This document shows positions 12,951-25,073 of a stretch of 64,000 nt of DNA, in pieces. The number at the start of each line of letters is the position of its first letter. Position 1 is the stretch's first letter. The notes under the pieces were generated by a model. It saw only the letters and a program-made list of their open reading frames with translations. It searched no databases and had not been told where the DNA came from. The position numbers and the translations under genes are program-made. Source of the DNA: Capitulum mitella (taxonomy: Eukaryota > Arthropoda > Thecostraca > Pollicipedomorpha > Pollicipedidae); assembly GCA_030062745.1 (NCBI GenBank), contig CP099845.1:20916556-20980555 (forward strand), in the 5' to 3' direction.

Positions 12951-13900
12951 GCGGTCATGAATAACCCGCCGCCGGCCGCCGCGTCAGCCCGCCCCCGCCG
13001 CCGGCCGCGGAGGCGACGCTTGAAACGCCGAGCCATCAGCGTCGCGGCGGCCGGGCCACCGAGCGTGACGTCATCAGACGACACCTGCCGGCGGGCCGGC
13101 CGCCGGCGGCAGAGGCGACCGGGCCGAACCGGGCAGACCGCTCTCGGGCCACGACCTCTCGAAGCCTGTCCGTCCGCGGTCGGACATCGCCGCGCGGAGC
13201 TTCCACGGCCGTGAGGTTCTCCGCTGTCGGCGCCCCGATTCTGGCTGTGGAGCCGCCGCCGCCGTCCAGGTGTGAAGGGTCGGCCGTACGACATGTGCGA
13301 ACTGTTCGCCGGCCCCTATTGCCCGCGATAAAACTAAGTGATCGGCAGCCGGCCGGCCGACCCGCCGGCGCCGAACTGCGCGCTAAAACGGCGGGCGCGC
13401 AGTGACGGCGCCGGCCGGGGCGGGGCGGTTTTTCTGGCGGCCGGCCGGGGTGTGCCGGCCGCCTCCGCCGGTCGCCCGACGGACGAGCGCGCGCCGCCGG
13501 CTCGGCGCGCGCTTTTTCAGTGGCCGATAGCGATCGACGCCGTCGGAGCGGCCGGCGGAGCTGCGCGCCGATCTCGTCTCCGCGGCCGCCGACGGCGGAG
13601 GCGGCTTCGTGGAAGATCCCGCCGGCGACTCTCGGCGGCGGCCCGCCTGTCGTCGCGAGCGACGCTGGCCGGCGTCCGACGGCGGCCGGGGGGGAGGGGG
13701 GGAGCGCCGCCGGCCCGGAATAAGCCCCGGGCGACGGCGGCCGGCCGGCGCCGCCCGAGATGGAGGTGACGCGTCCGGCCGGTAAACTCCGTGGGAGCGG
13801 ACGCACGTGCGCCGGGCCGGACCGGCCGTCCGGCCGCCGGACCGGTGGACGACGCAAGCGTCACCCATCTGGTGCGGACTGAGCGATGTTTCGAGGCGAT
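12951..13900. other. CpG-rich island with stem plus T-run
   Basis: A dense GC island. It carries GGTTTTTC near 13427 and an 11 bp inverted repeat (13486-13496 with 13503-13513) running into TTTTT. The 273-codon minus-strand frame at 13036-13857 is Arg, Ala, Pro and Gly rich with no domain and is best read as open by composition. Confidence 0.55.
13486..13517. repeat. 11 bp hairpin followed by five T
   Basis: Arm 13486-13496 pairs perfectly with 13503-13513 across a six-base loop, and the right arm runs into T-rich sequence ending at 13517. In bacteria this would look like an intrinsic terminator, and in a eukaryote it resembles a stem before a Pol III T-run. Nothing upstream looks like a Pol III gene, so chance in GC-rich sequence is likely. 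Confidence 0.6.
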
Positions 13901-14550
13901 GCGTCGGCCGGCTGAAGCTTACATAGCAGTCGAGGAATCATCCTTATCTTTGTACCCATCTGCGATTTGGTGCTGATTGCTGTCGCTGGTGGCAAACAAG
14001 TTGGAATGGCCAATTATATATTTTTTTTTCATCCAGATTACTGATGGCATCTTGAGTTAAATTTGGTATAGTTGGGCAGGCATCGTTTTAATTAGTTTTC
14101 TATAAATGTGCACATGATCCTCTATGATTATATGCGAGTCGGATCAACGCGGCCGGAATGCAGTGCATTGTGACAGTATTTTGGGCCGTGTGATGCCCTG
14201 AAAGCCATTTGCGTTCATAGGTTAGTTATTTAACTGCCACCGGAGATCATACCGACTGCTGCTGGTTTAAACGACAAGTAACAGCAGAGTGACGTCATGC
14301 TGAATCAGATGTCGCATGCAACCAAACCGACAAACACCACATTTATCTATCATTCGAACTTAGTTGCTATTTTCGTATGACGAACCTGTCCCGGGGCTTA
14401 GCATCCTGTGCAGCTGCGACAGGGCATAACGGATCCAACTGTTTCCAGATAATCTGATTGCTTCTAAAGACTTACATTTTTCCAACAATTGATTCAACGT
14501 CTCCATTGTTGTCTCATCATCAGTTGGAAACATGGCGCGCCGTGTGTGCG
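13901..14550. other. AT-rich spacer with one protein-like frame on the minus strand
   Basis: Mostly AT-rich DNA. The minus-strand frame from about 14530 down to 14360 reads like ordinary protein (FPTDDETTMETLNQLLEK and onward, with a leucine-rich part) and contains a GTAAGT donor-like word. I do not recognise it, and without an acceptor or a homolog I cannot call an exon. Confidence 0.3.
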
Positions 14551-14890
14551 ATAGGGCCCTCCCGCTCAGAAAACTCGGACGCGATCTCCGCCGACGCGGC
14601 CGGCCCATTACAACAGCATGTGGATGAAGACGTCCCGCTTGATAACGGCACACTTCGGCACGCGGCGCGCCGGCCGCGCGGGCCTGCCTGATGGCGCGGG
14701 CCGCTCGCCGTGACACAGATCACGGCCGAGGGTCGCCCGGGCGCGCGTCACGCGCCGGCCGTGACGCGGCCGCGGCCAGTTTTTGCAGCGCCGGCGCGAC
14801 CGACTGTTTACGGCCGGCCAGCCGCGGAGGCTTGTTTGCGAGGTCCGCCGCCAGGGGACGGCGCCCGTCGACGTTTACGATCGGAGCTGG
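14551..14890. other. CpG-rich island
   Basis: A short GC island with AGTTTTTGC near 14779 and several GGCCGGCC words. No domain is seen in any frame. Confidence 0.5.
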
Positions 14891-17290
14891 AAACCATTAA
14901 ACGAGGTCTCGTCTACGTTGGCGTCTTTTTTGGGGGGAGGGAGATGAGGTTTGAGAACGGTAAACTGGATAGGCTTTATGTTGTCGGCGTGGAAGGAATC
15001 ATGTTCTTGTCTTCGAGAGTCCCGCATGCTCCACGGAGCTGGCTTTTGCACCGGAAACAGCAGGACATCCTTGAAGAAGTGCGTGGCACTTGCCTGGTAA
15101 TGCACGGGACATATTTTATCATATTCAGACATAAATAAGTGATGTTAATTGTCATCTTATGTCAGCAAATGGGACAGGGAGACTGCGGTCTACCAGGGCA
15201 GGGACTACAGTCGGACTGACGGACTGCGGACTGCAGTCTCTCTGTCCCTGTATATGGCACTAACCACGGTTAGCTGAATGCTAGACATGCGGCTACCGTG
15301 TGATCAATGGCTGTTAGTGTGTTTGTGACCATTCAGTTTAACTATTGCATTGGTTTATTATGGCGTTATATTGCATTCGTTTTTAAATTCGCCGCCCAGT
15401 AACAGACTTCTAGGAGTGCTGCTCTCTCTCAGTTCCGGCGACAGAAGAACCCAGCGTTTAACACCTTAGTTAGGGTAAGGGAAAATTCAGTGTCGGGACA
15501 CTTGCTGTTAGGAAGGTGATTTTTGCGTCATGTTGTGACCGTGTTTTACCAGGAATTCGGAACGCTTAATTACTCAGAATTAGAGTCGGTTATGACAGTG
15601 ATGTCCGTTTAAGTGCACGAATACACAAACCATGACGTTAGAAGCCTTCGGTCATGACCGTGTGGTTTTAAGTTCCAAAAGCTGCTGTTAACCACCGTGC
15701 AAAGCTGGCTGATCTTATCGCAGTCATTAGTCTCAGTTCGCGTGGCGCAGAGATAACATGATCGGAGAGGGCACCGGTACATCCTTGCATGTCCTGCCTT
15801 GCGTGACGCGCAAGCCGCCAAATTTGAAGACTAATGGGCATTTCGTTGCCGACACCGGTTTCTTTTCGTCGGGGCAGTACGGATGCAGATGTTTCTGCGT
15901 CACCGGTATTGAAAGCGGCACACGTCGCCATTTGTGATGCGCTGGGAGTTCGATACGGAATGTTGAAATGCAGCCTGCATTGTAGTTAGATGACTAGCCC
16001 GGAGACTGCTTCACCATCCCGCTTAGTAGTGGTCGCAGTATTCGGCGCGCTGGTGGCGTCTGGGCCAGGTGGTCACGCTCATTGTTTCAGCAGAGAAGCG
16101 GTCAAATCATTCATCAGTGGTCCCATTCGGCCCCAGAGGCCTGCTCGTGCTTCACCGTCTCAAGCCTCTCAGAACCCTAGTAATATGTGTGACGCCCAAA
16201 GACTGCCAAAGCGGGCACATGGGCCATTCGTTGGGGGGGCCAAATTATGCATGTGGACGTCGTAAAGAAAGGGTGTCTTAACCCTCACACTATCGGGGGC
16301 CGATTCGGCTGCCTCCGTAACACTTTTCTGGGCAGTTTTGCAACGATTTGGAACAGTTACATGAAATTTCGGCTAGCCGAATGCCAGTCCGGCTTGACCA
16401 GGGACAAAGCGTCATCCGTAAGAGCATAACGCATATGCATAATATGTGCATTACAGAAAAGATGCGTAAAAATGTTTTTATGTTCTGTTGTGGGAAAACG
16501 ACGAACGTTTACCCGAACGCCCCATCACTCTCAGTTTTTGGACGGTTAAGTGCACCGAATTGGCCGGCCCCGTAGGTCGTATTAGTGGAAATGTTCTGTT
16601 GGGCGAGAATTTAATTTCCGTCTTTAGCGTCTCCGTAACTTCGTACCGAAGCACTCATCCTCCAGAACACGAATCATGCACTCCAAAGGAGAAGATCGGG
16701 CTTCAACCCTTCAGGCCAGGAACGTATCGCATTTACTGGTGCCGGATTTCGGTCTACTGTTTGCCCTGTACGCCGTTACAAGCACCATTTCACGATTTGT
16801 AAACAACGTTCAGCCGTTTGCTTGAAGTTGCACGCTTGGAAGCCCCAAAGCTTAGAAGAGTCCACATTTTAAAACATCGTTGATTTGTCACGAGTTCGGA
16901 AAACGACCCGGGATTTTTCTTTAGATATTTCTGTGTCTTTCTAAACATCCCAATACCTGCAAACAGCCATCCACGACTCTGCAAAGATTTCCAAAGCCCC
17001 GGCCTGGACAGGCTCTGACTCACTGCCTCTGACGTGGAAGTCCGGAATCGTGTTATGTCAGCCTTTTGCTAGCCACCGTTGCATGAGGCTAATCAAACGA
17101 ATCGCGGGAATTATCATGAGCTGATTGCGTTAGTCGGTAGGTAATCCCCGTACAGCATGTGCCAACTTCAGCTGTCAGAATTAGTTTATTTGTATATGGG
17201 CACTTTTATCAGATCCATGGCTGCGTCAGACATTAGTCTTCGTGGTTCTCTTGCTTGTCGCTAAATAAGGTCATTTTGGGACATCTGTAT
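14891..17290. other. AT-richer spacer, no gene seen
   Basis: About 2.4 kb of ordinary composition. Apart from the inverted repeat at 15171-15250 I see no repeat. Frames are short, with unrelated antisense partners and no domain. Confidence 0.5.
15171..15250. repeat. Imperfect 20 bp inverted repeat with GACTGCAGTC-type words
   Basis: The left arm 15171-15190 (GGGACAGGGAGACTGCGGTC) pairs with a right arm ending at about 15250, with one or two mismatches. The loop holds further GGACT/GACTG words in direct and inverted order. It may be a small foldback element or a local hairpin. Confidence 0.65.
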
Positions 17291-17990
17291 CGCGCATGCG
17301 AGCGTCCCGCACATCCCGTAACGCCTGACCGCCCGCGACCAGCCACAGCCCACGGCCTGGCCGCGGTTTCCGGACCCGTCGTCTCCTCGTCCGTTTCGCC
17401 GGTGCGTCGTGCGGAGCGCGCGGCGGCGGCCTCTCCGCGGGCGCTGCCGGAGCCGCGCGCGGCGGCCGGCCGGTCCACCGCCGACCGGCCGGCCGCCGCC
17501 GCGCGCCGCCGCGACGTCCGCGTGTCGCTGCACGGAACAGGTTCTGCCGCGCCGATCCGCCCATTGTGGCTGTTCACTTTCTTCTCGGGTGCCATATCGC
17601 GGCGGCGGATGCTGCGGCGCGGACCCGGCCGGCCGAGGCGCGGACGCGGGCGGCGGAGGGGCGGCGCGGCGCCGTTTTTGGGCGGTGTTTTACCGGCGGC
17701 GCGCTCGCCGGCCATGTAATCGGGCCCGACAGCAGCGCGCCGACACGCTAATGCACCGGCCGATATAATCTCCATCCGCCAAAACGGACAAGACTGGCCG
17801 GCGGCGGCCGCCGCCCCGGGCGCAGATTCGGCCGGCTGATATACGCTATTTTTCGGGATTTGGTGGGCGCGGGAGAGGTCCGCCGAAAAGTGATCTCGTG
17901 CTCGCCGGCGGCGGAGGTTCCCCGGCTCACAGGATCTGGTCGTCGGGCTCGCTTTGACCGGTGAGTGCTCTGCCTGGGCGGCGCTCCGGC
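17291..17990. other. CpG-rich island
   Basis: A dense GC island with a CCGTTTTTGG core near 17672 and many GGCC and CGCG words. The 298-codon minus-strand frame (17233-18129) is compositional, with no domain. Confidence 0.5.
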
Positions 17991-18840
17991 GACGCGGCAT
18001 GGCGTGGTCGCCGAGAGTTGTTTCGTGTCGATCTTCGGGACGGTGAGATAGGCAAACTGTCGGTAACGATTTCTGGGTATTGTTGACGATTTCTGGAGGC
18101 AGTGTTGACATGCGATCGTCTCCGTGCATGGCTCTTTGGGTCTGGTTTGGACGGATGGGTTTGGTTGTTTTCCTCGGATTTGTTGTAGGTATGTGCCTGT
18201 GCAGTTATAAGAGCTAAGTTGTGTCCAACACAGAATTGATATTTCTTCCATGTGGTAAAATTTGTTCAAATTTATTATAACCTTATTTTGAAAAATATAC
18301 CTACAAACAAAAACCCGTATTCTAAAATTTTTCAGTTTTCAGAATTACGTTATTGGCCAGAAGGGTTGAATGATTTAATTTCATTTCGTTTATTTTATCC
18401 AGTAAGATGTAATTACAGATATATGCGTTGCTTTACTCACAACACAATTTTGGTATCTAAAACTCCTTGGATGATGCTAGATTTTAAGACACCTGTTTGC
18501 ACAAAAACTCATAGGTGTGTTCTGTCACTTTGTGACTGCGTTGGCGGACTAATGGGCGTAAGAAAATGATCGGGGTGGAACTATGCCAAAATTTGTGCTG
18601 ATTCAGACCCCATTTTAGTTGCGTTATTTCCATGCACCGCCATACTATGTTAGACGTAATGTTCATTATCTCGCGAAAATCGGGATGCACCCGCATCCCC
18701 TCTTGCATTACATTTCCACCCATCAAAATGATTCAGAACTATCTAGTAGTTTTTCGTGTCGTAGCAAGTCATTTCGAAGCTCCGCAGAAAGAAATGTTCG
18801 AACAGAGAATTGACTGAGCTCTGCGCTTTTTAAAAGACAG
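17991..18840. other. AT-rich spacer
   Basis: The 18230-18800 part is strongly AT-rich, with A and T runs and short frames only. No mobile element ends or protein motifs are evident. Confidence 0.5.
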
Positions 18841-21000
18841 GCCGTGTGGCGCGCGCTAGAACCGCCGCTTCCGTGCGCCCATGCGGGATCGAACCTCCTT
18901 CAGAGCGGGCGCTGTTCCCCTTCCGATCACCGGCGCTGCCTGGGGGACAAGTGGACCGTGCGACCCTCCGGACCTCCCCGCGCCCGGCGACCGCAGCGCC
19001 TATCATTTGGTAACAGTCTGTCGAGTGCGGCGCTGGAGAGGCCCTCCAGCTCGGCGAGGGCCTTTGAGTCGCGACTCTCGGCCCGGCTCGGCCGCCGTAT
19101 CAATGGCCTCTCGTCGGCGACGGCGCGGCGCCCGCTCCCCCGCCGCCGGCGCGGGCACAGGTGGTCCAGCGTCGGCAGAGAGAGAGAGAGGCGGGGACGC
19201 CGTCGACGGCGACGAGGCGAGCCGTCCGCGCGTGGAGAGCGGAAGAATCAGGTGGATGGTGCGGATGTACGGTCTGCGGGTACGCTAGGTCTGCGGAGGG
19301 ATTCCGTAGTATGACACATTTGTTGGTTTTGGCCCCGGCAGCCATCGGATATTGTGCTGGATATTGGAGAAATTAATTTATATCTTACAAATAATGGATG
19401 TAGTGCGGCTTGCTCACTCGCATCAAATACGAGGCCTTCTTCACTTCAGGTGGCATTGACAGCATTCCCGCCGCAGTGGGACTCCGCTAAGGGAGAACAG
19501 TGATGCGTACCCCTCGAGTTTTCAGTAGTGAGGGAGAATGGCTTGCGAAGTTTAGCGGGAAGTTCGTGTCACACAAGGAGTATTTTTATCGTTAAATTCG
19601 TGAAATACATCGGTGAAATCCGGCGGAGAATTGGCTTTTCGAGGTATATGACTTTATATGGACGGGATTTGGACCTCCTTGGTCCTTGGAGGTTGGTCCT
19701 CAGTATGTGAAAGTCCGTGACTCTTCGGCTGCGGACTCTGCTCTGCAGTCCTTGACGGCTTCTTCTCTCGTGACGTTGTCTTATCTGGGCCATCTCTCGG
19801 CCTGACCGAGAGGTGATTGATACAAAATTACCACGCCAATAATCACCCGTCAAATGTTCATCATCTGGCGGGGGGGAGTGGGACCACCCGCGGTCCCGCG
19901 GGGACCTCCGGGGCCCACCTGCGTCGCCGGCCGGCCGGCACGCCCCCGTTAATTAATTCGTCATTGACGGTGGCGGCGGCCGGCCGGCCGGCTCGTGCCG
20001 TCCCGGCGTCCGGCCCGGCCCGGCCGGGGACCGAGCGCGGCCGCCGCTCGCATCAAAGGGGCCGCAGATCAGCGTTGCAGATTAATGTGATTGCTCTGAT
20101 TCGGCGGGGCCGCGGACTGCTGACGGCGCAGGCCGCGCGCTGCCCGGCGGCCGCCGGCCCCGGGGCGCCGTTTTAGCCGGACAGTTAATTTGCCGGGCAG
20201 CGAATAGACCGGAGCGCAGTTGATCCGATTTCGCGCCGTAATCCGCACAAGGTTAACGAGAAATGGAGAGGTCCTCGCGCTTTGTTTGCGACGGGTCCGC
20301 CGCGTTTGTGCGCGTTATCACTTCGCCCAGCGCCGCTGTGCGTTTTCGCTGACGCCGCTTTAAAGGGCATCGATGGCCGATGATCTCTTCATGCGGCGTG
20401 GATTGCACGTTCACACTGCATTTGCGCTACGCGATGGGTCATATAAAAGAATCATGCTCGCATAAAGCGGCAATGTCTCGCAACACGGTGCAGGCACAGC
20501 GCGCCGGCGCGGGCGCGGGGCCAGCCGATCTGAACCACGCAATCGGCGGCAGGCGGTGCGGCCCCCGGCTGCAGCTCCTGAGACCTGGTCTCCGGCCGCG
20601 GCGCTAACGGTGCGACCGCCGTAAAATCACGGCCTGCCGGCGGGGTTCCGACGGCCGACAAGGGCCGGGCCGGGCCGTGCGGCGCTGATCCGGCCCCGGC
20701 GCCGGGCGACATGGCCTGGACGCGCGTCTCGAGCAGGACCGGCCCGACGGCGCGCCGCTTTAACGGCCCCGACTGCTGCAGCGGCGCCCGCTGCGGCGGC
20801 CTCTCCCCGGACGGTGGCGCGGCGCCGTCTCTGGGAGGTCCGCCGGAGGTCAGCGGCGCGACTGCGGCGCTGCAGGAGTCTGCTGGAGGCTGGCGCCGCT
20901 GGACGTCCTGAGAGGGTGACGGGCCGGAGAGTCTGGCCCGTGCGTCGATTGTCTTGGATGCCTCGCTTGGGCGACCGATGCGTCCGGGGTGCGTGTGGGC
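18841..21000. other. Two or three CpG-rich islands with short spacers
   Basis: GC-rich blocks lie at about 18840-19270, 19870-20180 and 20480-21000. The middle one contains TTAATTAATT near 19949 in an otherwise GC-only context. A short (GA)n lies near 19181-19190. Frames are open through composition and show no domain. Confidence 0.5.
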
Positions 21001-24000
21001 CTCTTCCACCGCGAAGCCCCGTTATTTGTGGCAGTCTGATCCGTTCGTTTAAAGCATTTGAACGCTGTGAACATTGCCTCTGCCTTCTGCTGTCTTTGGG
21101 TGGTCCTGCGTGTGGTGAACTTCAGTTGCCGCACGTTGTTCTCGTTCTTGGACACGTGCTCGCGAATGTTTCACTGACCGCAGTGGCGACGCCAGCTACA
21201 CAATAAAGGGCCCCGATTGCTGTAATACGGGCAAAGACAAGCACGTGATGTTCATATGGTGATGAGTGATGAGTCAGCATCTGGTTGATTGGTTTATCTG
21301 CTTAAGGGACAGTATGAGCCTATTGGCAGGGGCGAATCCAGGCGACGATTTCGAGAGTGATGAAGTCATCTCGATAGCGGAGAAAACATTGGATGGTTGC
21401 CATGAATTTGGCTACACGGCACCAAGTGTACCAAATGTTGCGTCCACTTACTCCTTATGTGTTGAAAGGTGCGTATTGGTTACGATGCGTCATTGTTTGC
21501 CTTTGAAATCCAGAGGAGTAGCGGGCCTTATTAACGCTGGAGAACGTCGCGTCTTTACCATTCTACAAGACGCACCCATGTTCGTTGGTATGCTGGATTC
21601 TTGTCTTGATTATTTCAGATAATGAAAAACAAAGTTTGTTTCTGGCATACGATCATTCTTGAGAGAATCGACCAGAAACATGCGATGATGAGAACCTAAA
21701 AACTGAACCGGAGGTTCAGCATTGTTCTGGGTTTTATCTTGTCATTCAGCGCTCCAGAGAATCCTGAGGTGCGTCCTAAGTAAATGTCTGTGTTTAAACT
21801 TTCGAACATCAGTGGTATTCAGAAACCCTACCCCATCGGATCTTCAGTCAAGGCTATGTTGAAATGGGAATGGTATTTACTGTTTGCCTGAAGTGAATGG
21901 AGTGACCTTTATTCAAGATATCTCAGCAGTGACATGGTTGCGCACCACTTATTACTCCTCCGAAATATACGGTGTGTTTGATACAGCGTATGCGTAGTTG
22001 AGTTAAAACTAAAGGACATGCCAGTGCAAACTCTCGACCGTAGTTCCATGCGTCCAAGTGACTAATTCTCTAAACGTGGTTAAGATCTGCGATCCAAGGT
22101 TGTGAAAGCCTGGGTGGCTCTCAGGGGTGGGGCATTTTAAGAATGGTGGTGTATGGCGTAAGAAGGTACTGGCACAATTGTTTCCAGAATCTAAGCATGA
22201 CACAGCACCGTTATTTCGCTCACGTGTTTCGTTTCTTTTCGTTTACGGAAGGCCATCCAGAGGGTGGATTTGAACTGCGTAGTCCATTTGCAAACTCGGT
22301 AAGGAAGAGAAAATATTTCATATTATAATCACACTTTAAACAATTTGTATACGTATTCATGTAAACATAATGTAAATAACTATAACGCAAATATTTGTTA
22401 ACTCAATTTCATACTATGTCATGTTTAAGAGCTAGTCATTTCGGAAATTTCCCATGAATCATAATTTTAAGGGGAAAAAATTTCGCATAACTTTGATAGA
22501 TAGAACAATATTTCTGAGTGCCGACTTTGGCGCATAGGTGCTAGTGCTCGCACATATGTACGGAAAACGCCGACTTTTAGTGCACCTGAAGGGGGCTATT
22601 AAAAGTCGGAATGAATACCTTTCTGAAGACTATAACTAAGGTTATGAAATGTTCAAAAGCAAAACACAAGTGTCCCTGAAAGCATGCATCTTTGTGTTGG
22701 TGACAGCGAAGCGCAAGTCCCAGAAATTAATGGAATTCTGAAGGCAAAAACAAACGATTTCTTCCTTCGCACCATGAAAAACCTCGCGGGACTAGTTTAT
22801 TAAAGAATCATGATTTGTACGCTGTCCGCTTCTCCCTGATGAAGAACATCGCCTTCATGTTTGAAGCTACAAGCTTTGACCGGTTCTGATTTATGAATAA
22901 CTGATGTCACTCGGAGTGATTTATTCGGAAAGATCGAGGGTGCGTCACAATTTATTTGCCCGGCGTGCGCCGACGGGGAGACGTCTCACTTGATCTGGGA
23001 GTCGTTTTCCTTGGCGACTGGAGGTCGCCGGTGCTATGGTCCACGGCGAACATCCATCATACACTGATTGTGCATCTTCCCCGGGTTCATCGCTATTTTC
23101 ACCGGCGCATCCGGCATTTTTGCCCGGGCAAATTGCGCACTCTGCATGCATGCATATTTGGCCGCGTGGCGGGGTTGTTTGTCTCCGCTCGGCTGTTTTC
23201 CCAGTTTGGCCGGGCCCGCGCGGTTTTTGCCGCCAAGTATGCTGCCAACTGATGCGGCTGTCATCTGGCCGCTGGCTCGCTCTGCCGTCTGCAGAAATCA
23301 CCGCGGACAGAGGTGCGCCGCCAAGAAAAACACGCGCCCCTGCAAATGCAGACAATTGTTCGGCGCGCGGCGCACGCAGCGCGATTGTTCATTTGTGGGA
23401 AATGGCCGGGCTGGACGGACGGCGTGGAAGCCGTCCGGCGAGACTTTCCCTGTGGCCGTGCGGCCGGGAGACGAATGGAAACGGGCCGGCGGCGACTGTG
23501 GGAGCGGTGGAAACCCTTCTGTCGGGCTGGTCGCTTGTATTGTTCTCAGTTGTGGCCGTGACAAAGTGTCACATTCATCTGCTGTGCAGGTCGGTAATCA
23601 AGACTGATATTTGATCTGGGACGTTGTTCGGTATCAAAATTATATATTGATTAATGCTGACTCATTTGACCTGGCTCGTTTGGGATTTGGCATCAGCAGC
23701 TTGAAATAGCTTTTCAAAAAGACTAACTTCCCTGCAGTCACCACCGGAGCTAAAAGTATAACACGGTTGTGAACACAAACTTGGCGGGTATCTGTGTCTA
23801 CGTCAGGGCTCATTTCATTGCAAGGGCACTGGGGTAAATAAAGAAAGTAAATTGAGCTAACGGCCGCAGTTCCTTTCACGTAATTCTGGCGTCCTTTTCG
23901 TTGTGCAATGCCCACCCATTGTCTGCACCTGCCCCACTGATCCACTTCCTGCATAAAGAACAGGGCGACTCTTGCCGTACGCCGCTGCTGTCTGCAGGTG

Positions 24001-25070
24001 AACACGAGGACAACGCTCGCCACTTGGCATCGTGCCGCACGTGTCTCCCAATCCGATTACGGGTTGCGATACGCCACACTATGTCAATTACGATTTGCGG
24101 GCAATCAGTCGTCGAACCTGATCTGCAGGTTTTTATCGCTGCCGGCGATTCGGTTTCGTCGGTATCCATTATGCGTTCCTATGCTACGCACGCCAAATTA
24201 TCCGACCGGGGGCTCATTTCCACAAATGAGAGCCCGTGTTGATAATGTTTCCGAGAGCTTTGCAGGCGTACTGCCAATTTATGTGGTGCGTCGTAACGAC
24301 TGCGCTGCCAGCAACGGTAATCGCATAGAAATCCTGGTTCGTGAAGCTCGCAGTCTTTCTTGCAGCCTAATAGCGCATTATAGAACATTGTTATCATCGT
24401 CGTTCGGAGGATGATAGCATTCCGTTGTAAATGCTCCTCTGCCCTGAGCGACTCGCGCCTTTGGTAAATGACGCGACGTCTCGAGTTTGTGGCGGTCAGG
24501 ACGATTCGACCGGTGAACTAGAGCTTTTCCGGACCGTTTGATTTGTTTTATTGTCGAGTCGACCAGTGTTTTCTGGATCTGAGATGTACGAAAACCATCC
24601 CTGCGTTATATTGTGAGCCATGCTCATTAAATCAAGCATTGCGTATACGCCTCTCCATGACCACAATAGCTAATGGAAAATGAGAAAATTGCAGTAAAGG
24701 AGGTACCAGATGGAGGGTGCGGTTTTCCTTCTGTTGCGGTATGTTATTAAGGTAAGGGGCATGTGTTGCAGAAGGCTTTTTGTGTTACGCCAGGGGTTTA
24801 AAAGTCTGTAGAGGTAACTCTGACGAGTATAGGTATACTTTCCATTTCCATGAAGCCAGTTTCTCGTACGTAGAAAATCCTCTCTACAGGAAAGATCTTC
24901 TGTCTGAACTACGCCCAAATTGTTTTAGCGGGAGTGGTTGTTGGTTTGTTTCATGCATTGCTATGGGCCTAGTGATATTTTTTTTATTATAAGTGCTGCA
25001 TTTGCAAAAACGGCCAACACCCGTTTTTTTTTTTTTTTTGTATGCCGAAGCGTTCTACGTATGTTTGTGC
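21001..25070. other. AT-richer spacer with one moderate GC block
   Basis: The block at about 22950-23540 is moderately GC-rich and includes GGTTTTTGC at 23222. The rest is AT-rich. A short hairpin-like pair (CCGACTTTTA near 22571 with its complement near 22600) and a 16-base T-run at 25024-25039 are the only structures I note. No frame resembles a known protein. Confidence 0.45.
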
Positions 25071-25073
25071 ATT

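Noticed and set aside
13486-13517. Stem plus T-run as a bacterial intrinsic terminator
   Set aside because: No bacterial gene precedes it and the window is eukaryotic. Kept only as a hairpin.
17233-18129. 298-codon minus-strand frame
   Set aside because: It spans a GC island and its flank without any motif, with overlapping alternative frames of similar quality.
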